DNA from: Erythroxylum novogranatense
Taxonomy: Eukaryota; Streptophyta; Magnoliopsida; Malpighiales; Erythroxylaceae
DNA length: 64,000 bases
Direction: 5' to 3'
Assembly: GCA_029891385.1 (NCBI GenBank)
Contig: CM057228.1
Location: 86,540,964 to 86,604,963, forward strand
Part shown: piece by piece, positions 25,024-36,480 of the stretch
How the letters are laid out: every line of letters starts with the position of its first letter
Numbering within the stretch: the stretch's first letter is position 1
Program-made: the position numbers and the translations under genes
Notes under the pieces: generated by a model
The model's database searches: none
Seen by the model: only the letters and a program-made list of their open reading frames with translations
What the model was told of the DNA's origin: nothing

Positions 25024-25034
25024 GGAGGGAAGAG
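25021..25034 (+). other. Polypurine tract of gypsy-2
   Basis: TAAGGAGGGAAGAG just before the 3' LTR; it overlaps the stop codon of the polyprotein. Confidence 0.85.
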
Positions 25035-25035
25035 T

Positions 25036-27448
25036 TATAACGCCCCACATTAGGGGTTAGAATATTAAAAGAATTTAGTACGAATTATGAGTGTTATTTG
25101 CTTATTAGCTTATTAACTATTGGCTTAAATTGTGCATAAGTATTTTGGCATGCATTCATGGCATTTTTTGGGTTAATTGGTTTAATGAAACTTCGGAGTG
25201 ATTTGGACCGTATTATTATAATTTTCGTAATTTTTGTATACTTCAAACATTTTTAGAAATTAATGGAGGATTAGTTTTGAGTTGCCAATTTATTTTGAGA
25301 GTCATTATTTTCTGACAAAATTTTGGTAAATTTTCGGAAGTCTTCTGGAACTTTTGGGTATTTGTTGGGTAATTGTTACAACTAAGATTCAAAACAATAT
25401 TTTTGGTTATTTATTACTATTTAGACCTATTAGCTGTTTCTTACCTGTATCACATCCAAACCTAGATTTAAATCGACCATTATCATTATTTCCTCACCGA
25501 ATGCCTCCGTTACCCATCCATCATGGCGATAATAAGCTATTCACTCATCAACACCTGCTATTGGAGTTTTCGTTGGGAAGCTTTGACGGTTAGTTTATCA
25601 TATGCGAGTTACATCTTTTTTTTTGTTTTTGTTTAGATTTATCATGTTTGAAGCTTAGGATACTTCTGATAGGTTAGAATTGCTAAATAGGTTAGTTGTA
25701 AAGTGAAGAAGTAAAGGAAGGTGGAAAAAAAAAAGAGAAAAAAAAGGAAGTTTCAGAGTCGGAGGTTGAAGACGGTGAATAGTGCAAAATAGTGAATTGT
25801 GAATAGTATCGGTGAACAGTGTCTTGCTACAGTGACCGTACGTATTTGTGAACGAAAGGACGTGACGATTTGTGAACGAAGAATCGTATTTATGAGCAAG
25901 AATATGCGTATTTGTGAACGATGAGTCATACATATTTTTCACCCAAAAATGTCTAATGGCTAGGGAATAACGGCTAGTTAACGGTACAAAAATGGCTAGT
26001 TTACAAAAATGCTCTATAAATAGATACCACTCCTCCATCATTTACTTCATCCCTTACCTCACAAGTGATTCTTGACGAAAACCAAATTTCAAATGTTGTC
26101 CGCTATTTCATTTTTTTTGTCTATTTCTTATTATTATGTATCTTTGTTTCATTCTTAGTGTAGAGCTAAATGATTCAGCTCGCACTCTTTTTCTCTTCTT
26201 AACATGTCCTATGATCGTTATGTTGCTTATTGGCATAGCATTTGAGAATTAATGTAATTTGTACATTTTCAGATTTAATAAAGACTTGCTTTCATTTGAA
26301 TACTTGCTGTATCGCTAATTTCCTGAAACTTCATGGATCATTTGGTACTATGAGTTGTTGATTAATCCCGAAAATTTGTCATGAACATGCATCATACTTA
26401 GTTATCATACAGTAATGAAGCACAATAATAATTTGTGTCCGTGTTCCCTATTATAGAGGAAAGACCCACCGCCGTTATTATGGGACAATAAACACTAAGT
26501 GCGATTTAGGTAAGTAATACAGGTCAGTAATCAGGACTTTCAGTAATGTCAATAATTTCAGTAAGTATATCGGTAATAAGTAAGAGACCCGAGACGGTCT
26601 CACTTTGATTTGTTCTATACTGATTGTGTACTGTTCCGGACAATGAATGTCCAAGTGCTCATGTGTGTTGTACTGATTGTGTACTGTTCCGGACAATGAA
26701 CGTCCGAGGCGATTGTTGCATGTTATTTTATTGGAAGTGCTCATTTTATTGCACATGAAATGTCTGAAATGATTTGTTCAGTCCGAGTTGGGTAAATAGG
26801 CATGCCTAGAAGGGTCTGCAGCTGCTCATGGACACATTTGTGTCGAGACTTCGGTCTCTCCTGAGACACTTCAGTTTCGAGACTTCGATCTCTCCTGAGA
26901 TACTTCGGTGTCGAGACTTCAGTCTCTCCTATGACACTTCGGTGTCGAGACTTCGGTCTCTCCTGTATAAGTCCCGTTACTCACTTGCTCATGGATTTAT
27001 AGTTTGATTTGTTACGTATTCGATATCGCTTGATTATTACGATTACGAAGGATCTCCGTGTTCGCCGATTCATTTAGTATAAAAATCTGTCCTAAAATGC
27101 ATTCTTTCTGTTTTTTGAAATCGGTTAATATAGATTAGTTATTACTCACTAAGCTATATGCTTAGTACGGTGAATTTGCCTCGTATAGGTTCGGAGCTAA
27201 GAGATTAAGGACTGGGACAAGTCAACCGCAATGGCCAAAACAGTCTGAGTTTTGTGTTGCGCGAAAATGTATTTTGTTTGGTTTGTTTGGGCCTGTAAAT
27301 ATTCTTTCGATTTATTTCTGAAATTATGAGATGTATTATATGTGTGTTACGTTTAGTTTTTAAAAATGCATGTGTGAAACGTTTTGATTTGTTTGTCCTG
27401 TCTTGGGTGGCATCCATTTATCCTCCCAGGGGGTATTTGGGTGTTACA
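25036..27448 (+). repeat. gypsy-2 3' LTR
   Basis: About 2413 bp. It begins TATAACGCCCC, so the first TG is TA here (G to A). TATA box at 26014-26023, AATAAA at 26277-26282, hairpin array at 26826-26965. Differences from the left LTR are patchy and concentrate in CTG/CAG/CG contexts. Confidence 0.93.
26826..26965 (+). repeat. Hairpin array in gypsy-2 3' LTR
   Basis: Counterpart of 20078-20205, again four units of paired GACAC/GTGTC and GAGAC/GTCTC stems, with single-base changes in some loops. Confidence 0.9.
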
Positions 27449-27453
27449 GTACC
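27449..27453. other. Target-site duplication GTACC (right) of gypsy-2
   Basis: Exact copy of 18298-18302; copia-1 coding sequence resumes directly after it. Confidence 0.95.
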
Positions 27454-28213
27454 TTCCCATCACTCATGGGATAACACTCTCAAAATCTACGTGTCCGAAG
27501 ACACAAGATGAGAGGATGCGCATGAATATGATCCCTTATGCATCTGCGGTAGGATCTATCATGTACGCAATGTTATGTACGAGACCCGATGTATCATATG
27601 CTCTAAGTGTTACGAGCAGATACCAATCGGATCCTGGTGAGGGTCACTGGGTGGCTGTCAAGAATATCCTCAAGTACTTGCGAAGGACTAAGGATGTTTT
27701 CTTGATATATGGAGATAGAGATCTCCAGGTGAGCGGGTATACAGATGCTAGTTTCCAATCTGATAAGGATGATTCCAAATCCCAATCAGGTTACATATTC
27801 ACACTGAACGGCGGGGCAGTCAGTTGGAAGAGTTCCAAACAAAAGACAACTACTGATTCAACGACCGAGGCAGAGTACATTGCCGCTTCAGACGCAAAGA
27901 AAGGAAGCGGTTTGGATCAAAAGTTCATTCTTGAACTTGGTGTGGTTCCTACCGTGATGGGCCCATCTGATTGTATTGTGACAACAATGGATCTATTGCG
28001 CAGGCGAAGGAACTAAGGTCTCATCAACGATCCAAACACGTACTCCGCAGATATCATCTGATTAGGGAGATCATTGGACGAGGTGATGTCCAGATAGAGA
28101 GAATTCCCACCGAGCAAAATATTGCTGATCCGTTGACAAAGCCATTGTCACAGAAGAACTTTGATTCTCATGTACTCGCCTATGGTATTAGATATCAAGG
28201 CGATTGGCTTTAG
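27454..28213 (+). pseudogene. copia-1 reverse transcriptase end and RNase H
   Basis: Continues the reading broken at 18302. It carries YASAVGSIMYAMLCTRPD, YLRRTKDVFLIYG, YTDASFQSDKDDSKSQSGY (RNase H start) and STTEAEYIAASDA. After a frameshift near 27965, the frame 27971-28213 reads YCDNNGSIAQAKELRSHQRS and ends DPLTKPLSQKNF and GDWL. Apart from the shift and the insertion this segment is well preserved. RNase H would degrade the RNA strand during reverse transcription. Confidence 0.93.
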
Positions 28214-28216
28214 GTC

Positions 28217-28227
28217 AAGTGGGAGAT
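28217..28227 (+). other. Polypurine tract of copia-1
   Basis: AAGTGGGAGAT directly before TGTTAGAG, the start of the 3' LTR; a classic copia plus-strand primer. Confidence 0.9.
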
Positions 28228-29520
28228 TGTTAGAGTAGTGCCCTAAAGGCAATTGCCTTTAGCACGTTTTGTACAAAGTTGTGTACATACTTTATGAATA
28301 AATAAAGAAAGGCATATTTCATTAATTTGATGTTCATTATTTATGAATGGATATTGATCTATAAGCAAATTAATGAAGTCTATGATATATGACATAGCAT
28401 GAAGGAAATTATGATGTGATCATACTACTGAGATTCCTATCATGTGCAATTATGTCAGTATCTAAATTATCCCTAGTCGTAGGATTATTGAAACTAGACA
28501 TCGGTAATCCAGAGAGACTAGCACATCTCAAGCTCCTTGATTTGATCAAGCAGTGGATCTCAGAAACTGTAAATATGAGATATTTAGGGTTGAGATGTGA
28601 ATGCTTACTAGAGGTAGTAAGTACATTGGATGACCTGCTATGAGATTATCACATGGATGTCCTATTCTAATGTCAGTGATAATCTCATCATAGCAATGGT
28701 GCAAGTATCCTTAGACTTTTGGTACTCAAGGATATCTTAGATACTGATTCTGTGCTTTGACTCCATTCCTTGTTGCCTTACACAGGTCGCTTATAGGGTG
28801 GTGATTGGGTACAACTTGAGGTATTCGAAGGTAATTGAGTAGCCAATAGAGGATTCACCACTTCCGTGATAGCGAAGATGATACCCATGGCCTCTTGTCG
28901 TGGTCATTACACCGAAATCTCGTCGGAGTTAATATGTCATGAAGAGTGTCTTCAGTGACATATAAAGTAATGAATCCCAGGACAAGAACTGATATCACTT
29001 GGACTAGATTTGACGTAGTCAGTCTAGTAAGAGTTGACACTTTGCCCATACTCATAACCAAGTGGGGTATAGCATGGTGAAAGGATGAATTGCACAGTAA
29101 TTGTCTATGGAAGGGTTCGTGATATGGTCCGTGATGAATATAGGTTCATTGTCAAACCAATTATTTTCCGGTCAATTGGAGGTCATGATGTGCTGCTAGA
29201 TACCGCTCATGACTTGCTCAGATTAAGTGTTAATCTAAGTGGCCAACATAACCGAGAACCTAATGGGTCACACGCATAAGAGTGACTCGGAGAATTCGTA
29301 AAATAGTTTTGGATAGAGATCCAATATATGGAGAGCAAAAGGACTAAATGGATCCCGATAAGATCTAGATATGTCTCGATGAGATCACGACATCGATATT
29401 GCTGAGACAGGTCTTCGATGATTTTTCTATACCGGGATCCGGTAGGACCGACCCCAGTGTGACTGGACCACTTCAGCATTTATATACATATATATATCTT
29501 ATTAATTAATTAAAGAATTA

Positions 29521-29599
<79 letters not shown>

Positions 29600-30119
29600 A
29601 ACGTGGATGAAGGAGGAGAGACCTTATCATCTTAACTTTATATATATATATATATATATATATAAAGGCTAACGTGGACAAGCCTCCACCATTATCTTTT
29701 AATGTGTCTCTAAGAGTTAAAAGACATATGGCTAAAAGATGAGAAGGATGGATGATCGTGGGTTTTGTAAAAGAAGGGATTTAGAAACCAAAAAGAGAAG
29801 GTCTCTTCTTCATCATCGATCATCCCTCTTCATCTCCTCTCCAAGCTTTCTTCTTCATCGTTTACACCAAGCTCTCCAAGAATAAAGGTAAGATCTAGCA
29901 GTCTTTACTTTATTCTAGCTATTCCCGGGTCAAAGGGTTTGCCCCGGTTAGGTTCTCCGATTTCTGCGTGGATACCGTTAGAGACGGTTTCCTTTGGTCG
30001 TTATGGTTTGACTTTGTTATATAGACACATGGATCCTAGCTTTCGGGAAGGTCCCGGAACAAAAAAATTTTGTTTTCCGCACCGTGTGCATGTGATGCAC
30101 ACACCGGGATTTTCCTATA
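28228..30119 (+). repeat. copia-1 3' LTR
   Basis: About 1892 bp and collinear with 12174-14062. The (TG)n tract at 29538-29598 is longer than in the left LTR. It ends CCTATA rather than CCTACA (one C to T change). Confidence 0.93.
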
Positions 30120-30124
30120 CATTA
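30120..30124. other. Target-site duplication CATTA (right) of copia-1
   Basis: Exact copy of 12169-12173. Confidence 0.9.
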
Positions 30125-30630
30125 TAGCTCGGCTCCTTCATAACATTTGTAGACCCATGTCTCTATTTTAATTTCCAAAAAGAATCAGATCGATCGGAGC
30201 TTTACCGATCGAGATATCTCCAAAATACTGAACACTGTTTAGCCATTACAACACCGAGACTGAACACTACACCGAACTTCCGACCCAAAATTGAAAGTCT
30301 TAGAGGCTAAATTATAGCTCAGCTCCTTCATAACATTTGTAACCCCATGTATCTATTTTAATTTCCAACAAGAATCCGATCTATTGGAGCTCTATAGCTC
30401 CAGATATATCCAAAATACCAAAGTCTGTTCGGCCACTACAAAACTGATACTAAACACTACATCTAAATTCTGACCTGAAATTGAAAGTCTTACAGGTTAC
30501 ATTATAGCTTGGTTCCTTCATAACATTTGTAGCCCCATGTCTCTATTTTAATTTGCAAAAAGAATCAGATCGATCGGAGCTCTACCGATCGAGATATCTC
30601 CAAAATACTGAACACTGTTCAAACTTTTAC
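30120..30630. repeat. 190-bp tandem repeat, right block
   Basis: The TTATAGCT anchor recurs at 30122, 30312 and 30502, each 190 bp apart. It continues the block at 11855-12173, giving about four and a half units in all. Adjacent units alternate in sequence type (GATCGATCGGAGCT versus GATCTATTGGAGCT). Confidence 0.88.
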
Positions 30631-31900
30631 AATCGATTAGCTCACTATAATCTGAGCTATATTTCTCCATTTAATGCCAAAACCGATCTATCTAGTATGA
30701 AAAGATAGAAAAATGTGTTAGGAATCCAACGCTTCGAAAATTGGCTTAATCGGATGTCGGACGAAGAAGTTATGCTCAAAACAAGGAAGAGAGGTTGGTC
30801 GGTCAAAAATCGGACACAATGGCCGAGCTGCGCGCCCACTCGGGTCGCTCGGCCTCACGTGCCCATGCGGGTTGCTCGGCCACTTGGCCGAGCGAGGCGC
30901 TCTCCCACTTTGATCTGATCTCCGAACTTCAAACCTTCATAGCTTTTGACTCCGAGCTCCAAATTTTACAAACTTGGTACCGTTGAAAAGATAAAAGAAA
31001 GATCTATAATTTTCAAGAATGACTCAAAAGAAAGCTCAGTCTTTAAATGGGTCAAAAATGCGCTTGAAGATGACCGATCGATAATCTCCTCATAACTTTA
31101 AACAACACCTCAACTTTTAAACATCATAACTTTTGACTCAGAACTCCAAATTTGACAAACTTGGTGTCTACGGAAAGGTAAAATAACCCTCTATAACTTT
31201 TATGAAGGACTTAAAAATCCGATCGACCTCTAAATGAGTCAAAAACTCCACACAAAGTGACTGGTCGATCGGCTTCACACTAAACAGCATCAGAACTTCT
31301 AACAATCATAACTTTCTACTCCCTTGTCCAATATTTTCGTGCTTTATATCAATGGAAAGATAAAAACAAGCTCTACAATGTTCATGAAGAACTCCAAAGC
31401 AATTTCAACTTCTAGCTAAGCCAATTTTTCAATTAAAGTTTCTGTCTTGTTAGCAATCACCTAAGCAATATCCAAACTTCACATTATCATAACTTCTTGC
31501 CCCAATATTGAAAAATTGCATACTTTATGGCATTAGAAAGCTCTCAACATAATCTACAAATTTCATGAAGATCATTTCCTCAAATCTGCCTAAACCAAAA
31601 GTCAACTCTCTACTTCAAAAAATCAAACTTTCTAATTTCTTCAAAATTTCACATTTTCACTTTCTATTTCTTAATTTCAACTTCCATTTCAATATATCTC
31701 ATCCACTTAAACTTTCATAACCAAAAGTAATCTTTAAAGTCATCAAAACCAATAAATTCTTTTTCTCATCAATTTCCTCAAGGCATAAAAACTTCTATAA
31801 CACAATTCATATCCGAAAATACTCATTAAATTTATTTAAATATTTCTAATTTTCACCGAAAGTTTGGGGTCCAACATTTATTATATTGGTAATAAATTAC
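30631..31900 (-). repeat. Old LTR, right part, with about 183-bp degenerate repeats
   Basis: The phrase CATAACTTTTGACTC or a variant recurs at 30938, 31124, 31307 and 31488, giving spacings of 186, 183 and 181 bp. A GC-rich patch at 30825-30905 repeats GGTCGCTCGGCC-like words. No gene. It probably belongs to the same LTR as 10582-12168. Confidence 0.65.
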
Positions 31901-31946
31901 AGTTTAACTCCAAAAAAAGGAATTAAGGTACTCTAAATCTGATTTT

Positions 31947-32065
31947 GTAACACCCCAGATCTAAATATAATTTTAATGCCTTATTTTTGAATTTGGAAAT
32001 AAATGCCTAAGCAAAATATGATTTGTGTAGGTAAAGGAGAGACACAGAATGCGTAAGTGTATTGG
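31947..32065 (+). repeat. Short LTR-start fragment
   Basis: TGTAACACCCCAGATCTAAA has the form of a gypsy LTR start. The similarity to plant LTR starts fades within about 110 bp and no partner is seen. Confidence 0.35.
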
Positions 32066-33100
32066 CAATAAATTTACAAAGCAGTAAGTGTATTTTAATT
32101 TTTTTATACAAATAAATTCTTTGTAAAAGAATTGATGACATGTTATTTTAAATTATGCATTAAATTGTATGATTATGAATTTTATTAGTATTGTTATCAA
32201 TATAAAATCCCCATAGTTGATTTCAAAAATAATATGAGTTGTAAATGTATTAGTGACAAAAAAAATAAATCATCACAGTTAATTCAAACAATAGTGTCAA
32301 TCCATTGTCTTGTTACAAAAAACCTCGTATTGTGACGAAATAATAGTTAGTCACAAAACAATTGTCACTAAATATCTTAACTCTTGTAACGTAGTAGTTA
32401 ATCAGTCGTAGGTAATCGATGCAGAACCAGCTCCGTGACTTGATGCCTAAGGTACCTTGTAGTAAAGAAATTAGTGGTGGGCTATGTTGTGTTAAAAAAT
32501 CTATGAAAATAATAATGTCGCCACTATTTATTTTAAAAGTTATTTTAATTTGATTTTAGGAAGTGTATATTTTTATATTGGTATTGTATTATACAAAATA
32601 AAATGAATTTCATTTAGGGAGGTTTAAATTGTTAAATATGATTTGAATAGAAAGTCTAACACTCACTGATCTCGTTTAGCTCAAACTTTATTTTATATTT
32701 TTAAAATAAAACCTCTCAAATGGACGCTTAAGAGCTTTAGCAACAGAGATTGCACCTTATAATAGTTAGCTTCGTCATATGCTACTATGTGGGCAATTTT
32801 GCCTTGTAAATACATTTTGGGAACTATTGCATATCTATGAATAGGTTTTGAATGTAATTTTGTGTAAAGAATGCTTGTATGTAAATGTTTTTCAATTAAA
32901 TGCATTAATATGTTTTAGCCTTTTTTAAATTAATTGATCTGATTATTTGAGATTGGTTGTGAGTGGACTTGAAGTCCAAAATTTGTAGTGAAGAATTTTG
33001 AGTGAATATAAAAGCATTTTGAACATTTTCAGGGGCTTTAGAAGTTTTGGAAATATAAAAAATGCAACCATTATGTTGTTGACATTTTTAATAAAATGAT
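32066..33100. other. AT-rich spacer
   Basis: No gene or clear element. Near 32270-32400 the words TTGTGACGAAAT and TTGTCACTAAAT recur in opposite senses, which suggests a decayed DNA transposon, but no terminal repeats could be assigned. Confidence 0.4.
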
Positions 33101-35830
33101 TGAAAAAACTATACTGTTCATATTTATTAATGTTGAGCTAAGGCTTTTCGTTAAAAAGGCAATAGGTTTAGATCCACAAGAACTTTCCAACTGGATTAGA
33201 TATTGACTAGAGGGCCACCATGCGGTACCAAGCAAGTCGCCTAGTCATTTCAAGAGAGGGGCTTGTCAACCACAATCAGTAAAGTATCAAACAACCTTGT
33301 CACTTGCATATCTACTTATATTATGTACATTGGGGATAATGTCCAATTTTAAGTGTGGGTTAATGAACATTTAATTGATTTCTTCAAGATTATTATAATC
33401 CAGATTGTAAATTTTGTTAACTGATATCTTGAATTGATTGAATTTATCCATGAATACTATATGTCCTCATTGAATATTGATTTGAATTGGTATGCAAAAG
33501 GATAATGGTTGGAAAAAAATAGTTTTCTAAGTCATATTTTCATAATAATTGAAATTTTCAAGTTGAATGGAATTACATATTATCTACACACATACATACC
33601 AAATTTTTCATGAGTTTTGAGCCTAAGAGTAAATTTTCAAAAATTTTAAAGCTTTTGTTATTCTTTCATGTGTGTGATATCTTATATTGTAAGATAATTA
33701 TTGAAGCATGTTAAGACCATATTTGTTAAATTAGAAACATTGATATGATGAAGGTACGTAGATTGAACAACTTACTTTAGTTTTTTTCTTTGAAAATCAC
33801 CATATCCAAAAGTTTACCTTTAGGAATAACCAAGTTAAGCCTTAGCATTTTTCGTTGATTAAACCCACATATTAACCTTTATCGTACTTTTCTTTGAAAA
33901 ATTGTTTATTATTTTGAACCTTGAAGTATTTGCTTTATTTGTTTTTTGAGACTTGAAATTTGTAAAAGGTCTAATATCTGTTGAATTGTGATACTGAATG
34001 TTCGAAATGGTTTATTATGAAGTTCCAAAAAAAAGCATATATACAAAAAAAGTGGTACCATTAGATTTGTGATGAAAGGACTTATGTGTTTTGTAAACAA
34101 GTCTTGTAATATTTCTTTGAGTAAAATTCCTTCACTTAAACCCTTTTTTATTGTCTCATGGATACTGTACCTAAGCCTCATGACAACCTACACAAAAAAT
34201 TTTTGATTTTTGTTTCTAGTTTGTACATAAGTGGTAGAGATGCGATTTTATTCCAAGCATATGGTATTCTAAGCATATGGTAAGAATTATACTATGCATA
34301 GATTGAGAGTTTTGATACTTTTCACCCTAAACACTTGAGTGCATTGAGCAAAATCTTGGTGAGGGTGTAAAAAGATATTCTTTTGATTTTAATGCAATTA
34401 TTGATGTGATTATTAATATCACTTAGGAAGTTAATTTTAGGGCAACTTGACAGTAATTGTATGTTAATTTGATTCAATAGGATATGATAATGGGTAGCAT
34501 AAATGGACATGTTGAAATTGACAACAGAATGATGTTGTAAAATTTATAATTTTGATTATAGTTTGTTTGAGGACAAACAAAAGCTTAAGTGTGGAATATT
34601 TAATAGATGGATAATTGAACATATTTTTATCCCATATTTGATATGTTTTCGCTTGATATTTATTACTTTTGGTATATATTTGTTACTTAATTCATTTCAA
34701 GTATATATATATATATATTTTTTAATTGCTTTCATGAACGTAAAGGAGAAGAATTTAGACGAAAACATGGCGTAAAATGAAGATTCGACAATCTGTAGGG
34801 ATGCACGGGCATGCATATAACCATATACTTCTTCAAGATCATGCACTTTCGAGTTATTCCAAACCTAGAATTCCATATAAAAGACGCTTTTCGGATGTAA
34901 TTGAGAGGAGGAAGTAGGAAACATTATGTGTTTTCTAGAGGCGATTTGAAGCTAGAAAAGCAAGGAGACACGAGGATTTTATTGACGAATCCATCATAAT
35001 ACAAGATTAGATATCTGCATCACCAAAATACTCGATAGAGACAATTGGGGAGATTTAAAATTATGATTTCGTTGTTTTCGATTTAGTTTTTTGTATATTT
35101 ATATCTAATTTCGTATTCACCAATGTGTATTTAAATTTTCCATTAGTATTTAGGTTAGATGAATCCTATTTGGATACCTTAGCATGTGTTGATTATTTTT
35201 TTAATGCAATTGATTGATTGATTTGTTATGATCAAATTACTTATTTTTTATGTTTTAGTAATCAGAAATATTAGACCATAATTTAATTTCAAATGTAACG
35301 ATTAAGAAATCCTAGGTTTGAATAGATCCACAGTAATTGAAAAGAGTTGATTGCAACTCTAAAGATATGATGGAATAATTCTTCTAGATTAAGGTCAAAA
35401 CTAATAGAGGGATCCACAAAACGGTAATGCAATACTATAAAATTTAACCTGAGTTATTTGGTTTGAAACCTTAGGATTAGTTGTTAATAGACTCAAGGTC
35501 AGCTACTAACATAACTTAAGAGTCTCCACTGTCTAACTAATCATTAACAAAATTGCATGACAAAAGGTCAGTTAAAACTTTAGGGAGATTTGAAATCTAG
35601 ATACTAATCATTTGATATAAATAATTAACTTAGTGATTCCGCAATTCTCTGTTTGAATCGTATTGCTTGTTTATTTTATTTGCCTAATTTTAGCTTCTTT
35701 AATTAAAATCCACAATCAATTCTTAGGTTAGATAATAGAATAATAGTAATTACTAGTACTTACTGTCCTTGTGGGATTGACCCATATTTGTCGGTATTAG
35801 CTACAGCTATATCATGCACTTGCAGTATAA
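33100..35830 (+). mobile_element. 3' region and LTR relic of a Tat/Athila-like gypsy element
   Basis: GAGGACAAACAAAAGCTTAA (34569-34588) followed by GTGTGG is the typical polypurine-tract neighbourhood of plant Tat/Athila elements, and a weaker relative TTTTAAGTGTGGG occurs near 33342. About 35763-35790 reads CTTGTGGGATTGACCC, the typical LTR end of that group. No protein domain survives. Borders are approximate and the group name rests on these short motifs. Confidence 0.5.
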
Positions 35831-35839
35831 TAATGTTGA

Positions 35840-36480
35840 CACTAACTTAAAATAAATCAATCACAATCTAAGAATGCTTTAATCGAATTTGTGAATTGTC
35901 ATGATAGGTTTTATCCTAACCTAAAAAGATTATGCAATCCTCTCTCGTGTAACTCACCTAACCCTCATTAATCATGTTATGATCTAACCATAGACATCGT
36001 CTCTCAGTCTCAATATATGAATCGAATAATTGAAACTTCAACTTTTGTTCCTTTAATTAAATCAATATAAGAACATGGATAAATCTCAAGCAAATTAGGT
36101 ATTTCATTAAATCCAAGGATTAATATAAAACGTTACATCGTAAGGTCCATCCCACCTAAATGTATATCCTAATTAGATCATGAATAAATAAAATGACAAA
36201 ATAGAAATAAGAAAGAATAAAAGATAAAGAAGTCATCATCAAAGTCTTGAGTCTTGAATTCATAAGAATCTTGTTGACATCCTTGCTCTTCCTCTATTGT
36301 TGACTTTTCCTTTATCTTTCCTTATTGTTTTTGGGTTCTAAATGACTCTTCTATCTTTCAAACTCTTATATGGCCTAAAAACTCCTTTCTTTCCAACTGT
36401 CTCCTGTTTTAATAATTAAAACCATAATTTTTAATGTCAAAATGACTCTAGCACGGATCTATGTACATACTTTGTTGATT
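35840..36480 (-). repeat. LTR-like fragment in opposite orientation
   Basis: On the minus strand a CCATATAAGAG promoter-like block (about 36365-36378) is followed by an AG-rich leader, as in Athila/Tat LTRs. It faces the relic on its left. No coding sequence. Confidence 0.35.

Larger units (their letters stand above)
18303..27448 (+). mobile_element. Ty3/gypsy chromovirus gypsy-2 (Tekay/Del-like), inserted in copia-1
   Basis: LTRs at 18303-20688 and 25036-27448, perfect target duplication GTACC, primer site TGGTATCGTAGCG at 20694, polypurine tract at 25021-25034. The interior is ordered gag, protease, reverse transcriptase, RNase H, integrase, chromodomain, which is the gypsy chromovirus order. 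Long LTRs and the ending NFEDEIS point to the Tekay/Del group (inference). The coding region is broken by many small frameshifts, several in CTG/CAG contexts that may be sequence errors. It inserted after copia-1, in the same orientation. Confidence 0.95.
12174..30119 (+). mobile_element. Ty1/copia element copia-1, split by gypsy-2
   Basis: LTRs at 12174-14062 and 28228-30119 begin TGTTAGAG. The left ends CCTACA and the right CCTATA. A perfect 5-bp duplication CATTA flanks them. A perfect primer site TGGTATCAGAGCC lies at 14064-14076 and a polypurine tract AAGTGGGAGAT at 28217-28227. The coding order gag, protease, integrase, reverse transcriptase, RNase H identifies copia. The plus-strand coding region is interrupted at 18302 by gypsy-2 and resumes at 27454. 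It also carries a shortened gag, a deletion joining integrase to reverse transcriptase, frameshifts and stops. It could not encode working proteins as given. Confidence 0.95.

Noticed and set aside
31866..31882. TGGGGTCCAACATTTA shared with the SINE-like tail at about 20955
   Set aside because: Only about 16 bases; a match of this length within 64 kb can arise by chance, and no SINE head is nearby.
32270..32400. Possible CACTA transposon terminus
   Set aside because: Short inverted words only; no CACTA end, no target duplication and no transposase.
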